From Eubacterium sp. AF22-8LB (lineage in GTDB: Bacteria; Bacillota_I; Bacilli_A; Erysipelotrichales; Erysipelotrichaceae), in NCBI RefSeq assembly GCF_003458715.1, contig NZ_QRVI01000017.1, positions 1-52,129 of the forward strand: 52,129 nt of DNA, given 5' to 3'. Position 1 is the first letter of the stretch. The number at the start of each line of letters is the position of its first letter. Both the position numbers and the translations under genes were made by a program. Under the pieces are notes generated by a model. The model was not told the origin of the DNA. It saw only the letters and a program-made list of their open reading frames with translations, and searched no databases. Of this stretch, positions 33,707 to 41,467 are shown in pieces.

Positions 33707-34918
33707 TCAAGTGTGTGCGGTATCTGAATTTATTGAGTTTGTTTTTAAGGCTTTAGTTCTTGTTTCACGAGAATAATCTTTATTCTTTTTGATTCCAAGA
33801 AGTGCATGAACTTTATCCAATGTTTTCTTAGAAGCATTGGCATAGAATCTATAATATCGAGTGGTTAAGAAATGGTAGTCTGGTATATGTATAATAAGGC
33901 GGTTAATAAAGTCGATCACATTATCTGTGACATCATATCTTTTCTCATCCTTATGATCATTGTAGAATCAACTGACAGTCTTTGATTCTTTATTGTATTC
34001 TGTAATTCTATTTTCAGCCATGGCAGGTCTACCTGCATAGCGAATGAAGTAGTTTATGCAGCCTTGAATGTTTTTACCATTATTGGAATCATTATTATCT
34101 GATTTAGATTTGGCATAGACATAGAAACCTTTTGGGTGTTTTTTATAGAGTCTGTTTCTTTCTTCTAGTTTACTCAAACTACCAGATTCAATGATGAGAT
34201 GTATCAGCTGATATTGAAATGTTTTTTCGAAGCCTAGAAAAATTGAAATGGTGGAACATCTTAAGTTTGTTTGTTTTTTGCGAATATACAAGTTCCGGTA
34301 CAAGACAATGGATGTGTGGATTCCATTTAAGGTCCCTTCCAAAAGCATGCATAGTTGCAATCATGCCAAATTCATTACGAACAGGAATATCTTTGAATAT
34401 ATAATGAGTATTCCTTAATTGTTTCGTTTTCAATTTCTTTAATAATAATCTATTCATAAGTATACATATTGTATTTCTAGCTGCAACAAACAATAGATTG
34501 AGTCGAGTACGATCTTGTCTGAACCAATTTCAAAGTTCTTCAGGAATAGTAAAGACAATGTGTCTATGAGGGCAGTCAAGACAAAAAGAAGTAGCCCTGG
34601 CTGCAAGCTGTTTGGCATATTTAACACCACATGCATTACAGAACCTGGAATGACATGAATGTTGAATAATATTCCAGTTGTCACAATCAGTACATTCAAA
34701 CTGATCAAATCCAAGATAACATGTGTAGTAAAGTAATGAACGTTCGACATTGTCTAAAATGCAAGGACGAGCTTTACCGGAAGCATCTAATTTTCGAATG
34801 TATTCAATATTATCGAAGAAGATATTCTTGATAGGTGATTGAAATCGAAGTTTTTAACATCACAATCTAAAAGAGATAAAATTTCAATTAGAATATTTGA
34901 ATAATAAGTAGTGTCCAT
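33707..34918 (-). pseudogene. Decayed IS91-family (Y2/HUH) transposase
   Basis: Pieces of one transposase are read in order on the - strand. A start MDTTYYSNILIEI at 34918 is followed by a frameshift near 34840. Next come a zinc-binding region (FECTDCDNWN, CHSRFCNACGVKYA, FCLDCPHRHIVF), an in-frame TGA near 34525, then the HUH motif NPHIHCLVPE near 34316. A second frameshift lies near 34220, before YFIRYAGRPAMAENRI (catalytic Tyr region). A further in-frame stop near 33967 precedes the C-terminal piece ending KTRYY-like YRFYANASKKT. At least four lesions make it inactive. Confidence 0.8.
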
Positions 34919-35150
34919 AATTGAAGTATAGAATTAAATAGAGATGTAAACAAGACTTGGCAAATAAAAAGGACCTGAATAAGTCCAATGTGAATTTAAT
35001 GTGAACATGTGAGAATATCGATAAATATCACATATACACATTGGTGATATAATGATACAAATAAAATAAATCAGAAAGTCCCAAATCTATCTATTAAACG
35101 TGTTTTGAATATAGTATAATAGAGTCAGATAGAACAGGAGGACTTGTCTT

Positions 35151-36476
35151 ATGAAGGTATTTTCGATGTCACAAAGAATCTATTATAAAGATTTGGAACC
35201 TGAAGCAGAATCTATCATTAAAAAGGATCTTGAACTGTATAACTGCATGTTTCATAAGGCATTCAAGATCTGTTTTGACCGTGCCTATAAAGATGTTACC
35301 TATTCAGAAACAGATCAAAGAATGATCAAGTCCTTCTATGGTACAAGTGATTATTTTCCTTTGTCTGCCATTAATGAGGCCAAGGCTTTGGTGAAAAGTC
35401 TTAAATGTAGAGAAAAGGAAGATCGTGATTTGATCAAGACTCGTCTTAAAAAGATAGACAAGAAAATCAAAAAGAAGGAGAAGCAATTAAAGAAGGCTTT
35501 AAAGGAAAAAGAAAAATTGATCAACAGATCCAAGAAAAAGAAATATACAGAAGAGGATTACTTGTATGAGGTGCAGGTATTGGATCCAAATATCAAAAGA
35601 TTGAAGAGCATCATTCGCAATCTTAAATTCAGAAGAAATCGGAATAAGTTCAAGCTTAAAAGAAAGATGCCTTCTGTGTGTTTTGGTGGTAAAAAGAATT
35701 TGAGAAGTGATTTAGAAACCTTTAGATTCAGAAGACAAAGAAGAATGCTTATTCCAGGCAGAAGACAGGGCAAGTATTCAAACAACCTATTCAAATTAAA
35801 TGTTGATAATGATATGTTGACCTATCGAAGTACGCAGAAAAACATTGTATTCAAAGTGGAGTTTCACAAATACAAGGATGAATTGTATGCAAGAGTCAAT
35901 GAAAAACACAATTCACCTGATAAGGCTGTAGCCTATGAGTTGATGGATTATGGTGAATACTTTATTGTGAAAGCTATATTTGAAAAACATATGAATCTTC
36001 CAAAGACAGATACATTGTATGGAGCCGTAGGAATCGATATCAATGTGGACCATATAGCACTATGTGAAACCAATAAGGATGGAAATATCGTACTAATCAA
36101 GAAGTATCCAATCCATAAAGAGAATGCAAAGAACAAACGCAATGAAGAACTATATCAGCTGGCCATGGAAATCATGGAGCAATGTAAATCCAAGAAGAAG
36201 AGTCTAGTTGTTGAAGACTTGAATTTCAAACAGTTGAAAACAAGGATGCTTTATCGCCCTAAAAAACAAAATAAAACGTTATCGAGTTTTGCGTATAAAA
36301 AGATATTAGAAAAACTAGAAAGAAAATGTTTGATGAATGAAGTGGATGTAATTAAAGTTGATCCAAAGAATACGAGTAAGATTGGAAAAGAAAAGTATAC
36401 AATGATCAAAGGATTGAGTGTACATTATTGTGCAGCCTATGTGATCAATCGAAGAGGCATGGGATTTGTGGATTAA
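35151..36476 (+). CDS. TnpB-like (IS200/IS605 OrfB) protein, variant without zinc ribbon
   Basis: The 441-residue protein has a Lys-rich coiled region (about 95-135) and a RuvC-like part with GIDIN (Asp296) and VVEDLN (Glu355). The third segment reads DPKNTSKIGKEKY then GLSVHYCAAYVINRRG. The usual C-x2-C zinc ribbon and the D-x-NAA motif of TnpB are absent, with His where the third Asp would be. TnpB proteins are RNA-guided nucleases carried by IS605/IS607 elements. Activity here is uncertain. No tnpA lies nearby. The ATG follows AGGAGGAC. The frame ends soon after RRGMGF, and coding-like sequence continues briefly in another frame, so the C-terminus may be truncated. Confidence 0.75.
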   Translation: MKVFSMSQRIYYKDLEPEAESIIKKDLELYNCMFHKAFKICFDRAYKDVTYSETDQRMIKSFYGTSDYFPLSAINEAKALVKSLKCREKEDRDLIKTRLKKIDKKIKKKEKQLKKALKEKEKLINRSKKKKYTEEDYLYEVQVLDPNIKRLKSIIRNLKFRRNRNKFKLKRKMPSVCFGGKKNLRSDLETFRFRRQRRMLIPGRRQGKYSNNLFKLNVDNDMLTYRSTQKNIVFKVEFHKYKDELYARVNEKHNSPDKAVAYELMDYGEYFIVKAIFEKHMNLPKTDTLYGAVGIDINVDHIALCETNKDGNIVLIKKYPIHKENAKNKRNEELYQLAMEIMEQCKSKKKSLVVEDLNFKQLKTRMLYRPKKQNKTLSSFAYKKILEKLERKCLMNEVDVIKVDPKNTSKIGKEKYTMIKGLSVHYCAAYVINRRGMGFVD

Positions 36477-36583
36477 ATGAAATAAATAATCAGAACCAGA
36501 AGTTTATGATATCTTACTGGATGATAGATACATAGATCATGGATGAAATTCTGAAGTATTTATAAAAAAGCATACAATAAAAA

Positions 36584-36720
36584 CTCCATCGATAAAGACT
36601 GAATGGATCGGGATACCGAATAATTCAGAAAGATGGAGTGGATATTGAAATGTTACCGGACGACTGGAAACGAACCGGGCACGTCATTTAGACGTGTGAC
36701 TTTCCTTTGGAAAGTCTTTT
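36584..36720 (+). ncRNA. Strongly folded segment downstream of the TnpB-like gene (omega-RNA candidate)
   Basis: A nested hairpin is built from CTCCATC/GATGGAG (36584-36590, 36632-36638), CTGAAT/ATTCAG (36599-36604, 36623-36628) and TCGG/CCGA (36608-36611, 36616-36619). Two more stems follow: CACGTC/GACGTG (36680-36685, 36691-36696) and GACTTTCC/GGAAAGTC (36698-36705, 36709-36716), the last followed by TTTT. TnpB guide RNAs come from this position, 3' of tnpB at the element's right end. The assignment is inferred from position and folding. Confidence 0.5.
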
Positions 36721-36796
36721 CTTGGTTGAAAGTGAATGGGTTTACTTAAAGTATGTTATATTATTTTTGTAACGATTGATTGTCATGTGTCAATTA

Positions 36797-36838
36797 TAAC
36801 AAATGTTACATAAAATGGCTATGCGACTATGGTATAAT
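36797..36838 (+). promoter_or_regulatory. Promoter and palindrome before the Crp/Fnr gene
   Basis: TGGTATAAT (36830-36838) is an extended -10. Upstream, TAACA-AA-TGTTA (36797-36808) is a perfect palindrome with a 2-bp centre. It sits where a regulator could act on this promoter, possibly the Crp/Fnr protein itself. Confidence 0.45.
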
Positions 36839-36864
36839 AGGCGCTGATTAAGAAAGGGTTATAT

Positions 36865-37515
36865 ATGAGTGAGTGCATTTTACATTTTCTAGAAGAAAAA
36901 AATATGCCTTCAATCACAAAAAAGAAACATACATATTTAATGATAGATGGACATGATCAAGAATATATGTATGTATTAAAAGAGGGGATTATTAAAGTAA
37001 GTGTTATTTTGTGTGATGGGCGAGAATTTAATATTACTTACATAAAAGATTTTGATGTAATTTCACTATTGAAAGATGAAATCAATGAGTTTACGACTTC
37101 TCAATTTCGAGTTCGTATAGAAAGTGATACGGCTACATTCTGTCGTGTTCCAAGAGAATTATTTTTTAATGAGGTTAAGTATAATTCAGATTTCAAAAAT
37201 TATGTTGATACATATTATCGTACGAAATTAAAGGAAGCTATTATTCGCCAACAAACTATGACGATGAATGGTAAAAATGGAGCTGTTTGTGCTTTCGTAT
37301 ATAGTTTGATTCCGTTATTTGGAAGAAAAGTAAAGAAGGGTATTTTTATTGATTTACAAATCACAAATGATGATATTGCAGGTTTCTGTGGTGTATCGAC
37401 AAGAAACAGTGTGAATCGTATCTTGCGAGGCTTACGCGAAGAGAATGTCATCACTATGGTATATCATAAAATCTTGGTTTTAGATGAAAATTATTTAAAG
37501 CGTTACGTACAATAA
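36865..37515 (+). CDS. Crp/Fnr-family transcriptional regulator
   Basis: The 216-residue protein has an N-terminal cyclic-nucleotide-binding-like beta barrel (about 15-125; YMYVLKEGIIKVSVIL). A dimer helix and a C-terminal HTH (about 165-210; ITNDDIAGFCGVSTRNSVNR) follow. It lacks the N-terminal Cys cluster of Fnr and the clear cAMP pocket of Crp, so the signal is unknown. It lies between the TnpB-like element and the foreign island, with its own promoter. Its codon use matches the host, not the island. Confidence 0.85.
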   Translation: MSECILHFLEEKNMPSITKKKHTYLMIDGHDQEYMYVLKEGIIKVSVILCDGREFNITYIKDFDVISLLKDEINEFTTSQFRVRIESDTATFCRVPRELFFNEVKYNSDFKNYVDTYYRTKLKEAIIRQQTMTMNGKNGAVCAFVYSLIPLFGRKVKKGIFIDLQITNDDIAGFCGVSTRNSVNRILRGLREENVITMVYHKILVLDENYLKRYVQ

Positions 37516-37527
37516 AAATACAAAATT

Positions 37528-37580
37528 CAAACGGGAAAAGTAGCAATTCCTTCGGAACTGTGATATACTGTGCCCGTTTG
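37528..37580 (+). promoter_or_regulatory. Inverted repeat and likely promoter at the island's left edge
   Basis: CAAACGGG (37528-37535) and CCCGTTTG (37573-37580) form perfect arms around 37 nt holding TGATATACT (37561-37569), an extended -10. It lies at the point where base composition changes. It may be operator plus promoter or an element end. Confidence 0.4.
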
Positions 37581-37610
37581 GAAGATTAGTGGATTGAAAT
37601 GTAAGATCCC

Positions 37611-37722
37611 CAGAGCATGAAGTACAAAGAGGACAGAAACGGGGCTCGCAGATATATGGCAGAAGAGCTGTATGTCGAGAACACCGGGTATCCGTATCTG
37701 ACTTCATGTTCTGGTTTTTTTT
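37611..37722 (+). promoter_or_regulatory. Structured leader RNA ending in a terminator, upstream of the symporter
   Basis: CAGAGCATGAAGT (37611-37623) pairs along 13 bases with ACTTCATGTTCTG (37701-37713), with one G-T, followed by nine T. Inside are CAGATA/TATCTG (37649-37654, 37695-37700), a GC/GU-rich hairpin GATATATGGC/GCTGTATGTC, and CGG/CCG near 37685-37694. This is the shape of a riboswitch or other attenuator with a terminal stem. I do not recognise the class. It does not show glycine-riboswitch, lysine or T-box signatures. Confidence 0.6.
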
Positions 37723-37801
37723 ATATTCTATACGCGGACTATACGCGGATTTTCCGAATGTATGCAAAAGAAAAACAATAAAAAGGATAGGAGAGGAAAA
37801 G

Positions 37802-39253
37802 ATGTTTGAATTATTTGAAAATCTGACCAACTGGCTCTGGGGACTGCCACTGCTGATCACGATTCTCGCTACAGGTGTATATCTGACAGTACGTTCCGGT
37901 TTCTTCCAGTTCCGCCATTTTGGTTACATTGTGAAAAACATGTTCAGTAAAGAACGCCGTCAGGAAGGCGGAGACGACGGAAAGAGTCTGACACCGTTCC
38001 AGGCTATTTCCATTGCGATCGGCGGTACCGTTGGAGTATCCAATATGTCCGGTGTTGCAACAGCCATTGCAACAGGAGGACCTGGTGCATTATTCTGGCT
38101 CTGGATCGCAGCGCTTCTTGCTATGGTCATCAAGATGGCAGAGGTAACACTTGCTGTGTACTACAGAGAAAAACAGCCAAACGGTGAGTACCAGGGAGGC
38201 CCAACCTACTACATGCAGAAGGGTCTTGGCGACGAGAAAAAGCTTCCCTTCTGGAAACTTTTTGCAGTACTGTTCGGCGGCTGTATTTTTATGACATGGT
38301 TCATCACCTTACAGAATTATACAGTATCAGAGGCTGTCGGAAGTACCTTCCACCTGCCGTACATCGTGCCGTCACTTCTGTATGTGGCAGCAATCTACCT
38401 GATCATCATTGGCGGTGTAAAGAAAGTCGGTGTGATCTCTTCCTATATGACACCGATCATGTGCATGCTTTACATTGTAGGATCTCTTGCAATACTGGTA
38501 GTGAATTTTGATAAGCTGCCGGAAACCTTTGGACTGATCTTTAAGGGTGCATTTACAACACAGGCAGCAGTCGGCGGATTTATGGGAGCCGGTGTTGCAA
38601 CAGCTATGCGTCTTGGATTTGCTCGTTCTGTATACAGCAACGAGGCAGGCTGGGGAACCTCACCTATGATCCATGCTTCCGCAAAAACAGACCATCCTGT
38701 TAAACAGGGACTGATGGGAGCATTTGAGGTATTTGCAGACACCATCGTAGTCTGCTCCATGACAGGTCTTGTTGTTATCATCACAGGCTACTGGAATTCA
38801 GGACTTCAGGGATCAGAGCTGACACTGACAGCATTTGAGTCCGGAATGGGCTCTGTTGCGAGAGCACTGATTGCAATCAGTATTTTCCTTTTCGGACTGA
38901 CAACATCAACCGGATGGTTCACCTATTACAGTGTGATCCTGAAGCACTGGCTGAAAAACAATCAGAAGGTTCTGAAGATCGCAGAGAAGGTTTTTATCCT
39001 TGGAACGCCATTATGGGGTCTTCTGGTCACAGTGCTTACTATTTACGGAAACGGAACACCGGCACAGCTGTGGGTAATTGCAGACTTTACAACCGTATTC
39101 CCTACATTTGTAAATGTTGCCACATTATTTATCTTAAGTGGTACCTTCTTTAAGCTGCTGAAGGATTATAAGGCGCGTTACATGGGAATCGGAAAAGTAG
39201 ACAAGGATATGGCACTTTTCTACGAGGATAAAAAAGAAAAAGAGGAAAAATAA
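37802..39253 (+). CDS. AGCS-family alanine/glycine:Na+ symporter
   Basis: The 483-residue protein has about ten to eleven membrane helices and AGCS motifs: the start WLWGLPLLITILATGVYLT, the FQAISIAIGGTVGVSNMSGV loop and GFARSVYSNEAGWGTSP. It imports small neutral amino acids with sodium. The start is ATG 37802 behind GGAGAGG; the longer frame runs back into the leader. Its G+C is clearly above the neighbours', with many CTG, GGA and ATC codons, so it was probably acquired from a higher-G+C Firmicute such as a Lachnospiraceae (inference). An amidohydrolase follows after 3 nt. Confidence 0.93.
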   Translation: MFELFENLTNWLWGLPLLITILATGVYLTVRSGFFQFRHFGYIVKNMFSKERRQEGGDDGKSLTPFQAISIAIGGTVGVSNMSGVATAIATGGPGALFWLWIAALLAMVIKMAEVTLAVYYREKQPNGEYQGGPTYYMQKGLGDEKKLPFWKLFAVLFGGCIFMTWFITLQNYTVSEAVGSTFHLPYIVPSLLYVAAIYLIIIGGVKKVGVISSYMTPIMCMLYIVGSLAILVVNFDKLPETFGLIFKGAFTTQAAVGGFMGAGVATAMRLGFARSVYSNEAGWGTSPMIHASAKTDHPVKQGLMGAFEVFADTIVVCSMTGLVVIITGYWNSGLQGSELTLTAFESGMGSVARALIAISIFLFGLTTSTGWFTYYSVILKHWLKNNQKVLKIAEKVFILGTPLWGLLVTVLTIYGNGTPAQLWVIADFTTVFPTFVNVATLFILSGTFFKLLKDYKARYMGIGKVDKDMALFYEDKKEKEEK

Positions 39254-39256
39254 ACA

Positions 39257-40867
39257 GTGGATACGATTTTTTTTAACGGATGTATAAGAACACTGGATAA
39301 CAGTGAAAAAGTGGCAGAGGCTGTGGGAATTGAAAATGGCCGGATCGTTTTTGTGGGAACTGATAAAGAAGCGGAAGCTTTTTCCTGCAAAAAACGGATT
39401 GACCTTAAGGGAAGGCTGATGCTGCCCGGTTTTGTGGATACACATATGCATATGCTGCATTATGCATTTGTGGAAAGATCTGTGAAACTGTTTGACTGCA
39501 TAAGTGTTGAGGAAATGCTTGCTGCAGCAAAAAAAAGACTGGAGGAGAGTAAAGGTCAGAAGCTGACCTGGCTCTACTGCAGAGGTTGGAATGAGGAGCA
39601 TTTTGATAAGCCGCGCTATCCGCATAAGGATGAGCTGGATGCACTCTCAACGGAAATCCCCATCATTATGGTGCGTGTCTGCGGGCATGTGGCTGTGTGC
39701 AACAGCTGTGGTCTGGAGCTTCTGAAAAAAATCCCGGAGTTTCCGGAGATTGAGAAGGAGGTTGATCTGGATACCGGACTTCTGAAGGAGAATGCAGTAC
39801 AGTTTTATTCTTCCGTATTGGAAGCACCATCCCAGGAAGAAGTGGAAGGCTACATCAGATACAGTGCGAAGAAGCTGAATGAATGTGGATTTACAGGTGT
39901 ACAGTCCGATGATCTTGCCTCCCTTCCGGGAAAAAACTGGCGTCGGATCATGGCCTCCTACAAGGCACTGGATGCCAGAGGAGAGCTGAGTATTCGCCAT
40001 TATGAGCAGTGCCTTTTTGAGCGGGCGGAGGATGCGAAGGCTTTTATCGAGGAAGGATATCGTACCAGGCAGAGGGGAGATTACTTTACTGTTGGACCGA
40101 TGAAGCTGATCCAGGATGGTTCCCTTGGTGCAAGAACAGCGGCCATGAATGAGCCTTACGAGGATTCGCCGGAAAATACCGGGATCATCACATTCAGTCA
40201 GAATGAGCTTGACGATCTGTTTGCTTTTTTTGACCGGCATCAGATGCAGGCGGCGGTACACTGTATAGGCGATCGTGCCATGGATATGGTCATTGAGGCA
40301 GTTGCGAAATCTCCTTACCGGAAGGATAACAAAAAGGGCAGACATGGTATCGTGCATTGCCAGATCACCAATCCGCGTATTTTGCAGGGGATGAAAGACC
40401 AGGATTTGCTGGCATATATCCAGCCGGTATTTATCGATCTGGATATGAACACAGTGGAACCTGCCATCGGCGCACAACGTATGGATAAGGTGTATGCATG
40501 GAAGAGTATGCTGGATATGGGAATCCATACGTCCGGCGGCTCGGATGCTCCTGTGGTAAGCTTTGATGCAATGGAGAATATTTATTTTGCAGTTACCCGC
40601 AAAAATATAAGCGGTCAGCCACAGGAAGGCTGGATCCCATCCGAAAAAATATCCGTAGACGAAGCGGTGAAGCTTTTTACAAAAAACGCAGCTTACGCTT
40701 CCTATACAGAAGACGAGAACGGAACCATCGAAGTGGGAAAAAATGCGGACTTCGTAGTTCTCGAGAAGAATATCTATGAGATCGACCCGGATGAAATCAA
40801 GACAACGAAAGTGGATATGACAGTTCTTGGCGGTGAGATTGTTTATGAGAGAGAAGTAGAAGAATAG
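39257..40867 (+). CDS. YtcJ-type amidohydrolase
   Basis: The 536-residue amidohydrolase-3 protein shows the metal site GFVDTHMHML, MKLIQDGSLGARTAAM, a VHCIGDRAMDMV His, and SGGSDAPV, with the C-terminal beta-sandwich returning (VGKNADFVVLEKNI). The substrate is unknown. With the symporter upstream, it may hydrolyse an imported N-substituted amino acid or amide (inference). The start is GTG 39257, 3 nt after the symporter stop, probably coupled. Its codon use matches the symporter's, so both came together. Confidence 0.88.
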   Translation: MDTIFFNGCIRTLDNSEKVAEAVGIENGRIVFVGTDKEAEAFSCKKRIDLKGRLMLPGFVDTHMHMLHYAFVERSVKLFDCISVEEMLAAAKKRLEESKGQKLTWLYCRGWNEEHFDKPRYPHKDELDALSTEIPIIMVRVCGHVAVCNSCGLELLKKIPEFPEIEKEVDLDTGLLKENAVQFYSSVLEAPSQEEVEGYIRYSAKKLNECGFTGVQSDDLASLPGKNWRRIMASYKALDARGELSIRHYEQCLFERAEDAKAFIEEGYRTRQRGDYFTVGPMKLIQDGSLGARTAAMNEPYEDSPENTGIITFSQNELDDLFAFFDRHQMQAAVHCIGDRAMDMVIEAVAKSPYRKDNKKGRHGIVHCQITNPRILQGMKDQDLLAYIQPVFIDLDMNTVEPAIGAQRMDKVYAWKSMLDMGIHTSGGSDAPVVSFDAMENIYFAVTRKNISGQPQEGWIPSEKISVDEAVKLFTKNAAYASYTEDENGTIEVGKNADFVVLEKNIYEIDPDEIKTTKVDMTVLGGEIVYEREVEE

Positions 40868-40895
40868 CGGCAGTATAAAAAGAAAAAAGTGAGAG

Positions 40896-40930
40896 GCAGA
40901 GTTTGAGTGGAGCAGGCTCTGCTTTTTTTT
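40896..40930 (+). terminator. Terminator of the island operon
   Basis: GCAGAG (40896-40901) pairs with CTCTGC (40917-40922), loop of 15 nt, followed by eight T. Confidence 0.8.
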
Positions 40931-40934
40931 GATT

Positions 40935-41234
40935 TCAGTAAAAATATAGAACAAGATGTAGACCATAACGGTGAACAAAATGAGTTGGAAGCAAGGCATG
41001 AGTGGATTTACATTGAGTACATTGGATACGTTGAACAGGAATTTGAATCTTACAATCACCATTGGAAATATCATCAATGATCACAAATTTTTTGTAGTGT
41101 TCATATAATATAAAAAGCCCAACGACACCACAAACAGGACAATGTAAAGAAAGCAGATCAATCGAAGCAATAAATGCTCGATAATCATCTTTATTCAAAA
41201 TCAAGTTGAAGTCGTTGATAATTTTCAGTATCAT
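40935..41234 (-). pseudogene. Truncated DUF6431-type transposase fragment
   Basis: An N-terminal piece of about 100 residues, from ATG 41234, has two zinc pairs (HCPVCG; IQCTQCKSTHALLP) of the DUF6431 domain found at the start of certain transposases. It ends after HFVHRYGLHLVLYFY, exactly where the higher-G+C island stops. The catalytic part is missing. A TTG 21 codons upstream is an alternative start. The fragment marks a rearrangement junction. Confidence 0.7.
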
Positions 41235-41434
41235 AATATTGTCTAAAAGGACGGGTATGGTCGGTGAAGGATTTCTACCTTTTTTATTTACGTCCAATCC
41301 CTTCTAAAAATACTGTAACAAAAAGATAGGAAAAGTTCACCCTAAAAGTGTTTAAAGGATATCTCTTTCTCAGAGCTAAAATCCCTATGACTTTTAAAGG
41401 TTGATTTATCCCTATCCAGTTTTATATATTCATA

Positions 41435-41461
41435 AAAAGGAACCATATATCGGTTCCTTTT
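41435..41461 (-). terminator. Terminator of the solute-binding protein/LuxR operon
   Basis: AAAAGGAACC and GGTTCCTTTT form a perfect 10-bp stem with loop ATATATC. It lies just beyond the luxR stop on the - strand, and the symmetric ends could stop transcription from both sides. Confidence 0.88.
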
Positions 41462-41467
41462 GTGGTT

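Noticed and set aside
34454..34750. An independent small hydrophobic protein inside the IS91-like region
   Set aside because: It is read out of frame with the zinc-binding part of the transposase, whose Cys pattern is clearly the real ancestral frame.
36640..36720. A tRNA-like fold after the TnpB-like gene
   Set aside because: No TTC arm or anticodon stem layout can be drawn; the stems fit a linear series of hairpins.
37611..37722. T-box or glycine riboswitch for the symporter leader
   Set aside because: No T-box antiterminator sequence and no paired glycine aptamer blocks were seen, so I left the class open.
39647..41077. A 476-codon open frame on the - strand opposite the amidohydrolase
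   Set aside because: It is a mirror of the high-G+C amidohydrolase gene, runs into the transposase fragment, has no ribosome site and shows no family motif. The + strand gene has clear metal-site motifs.
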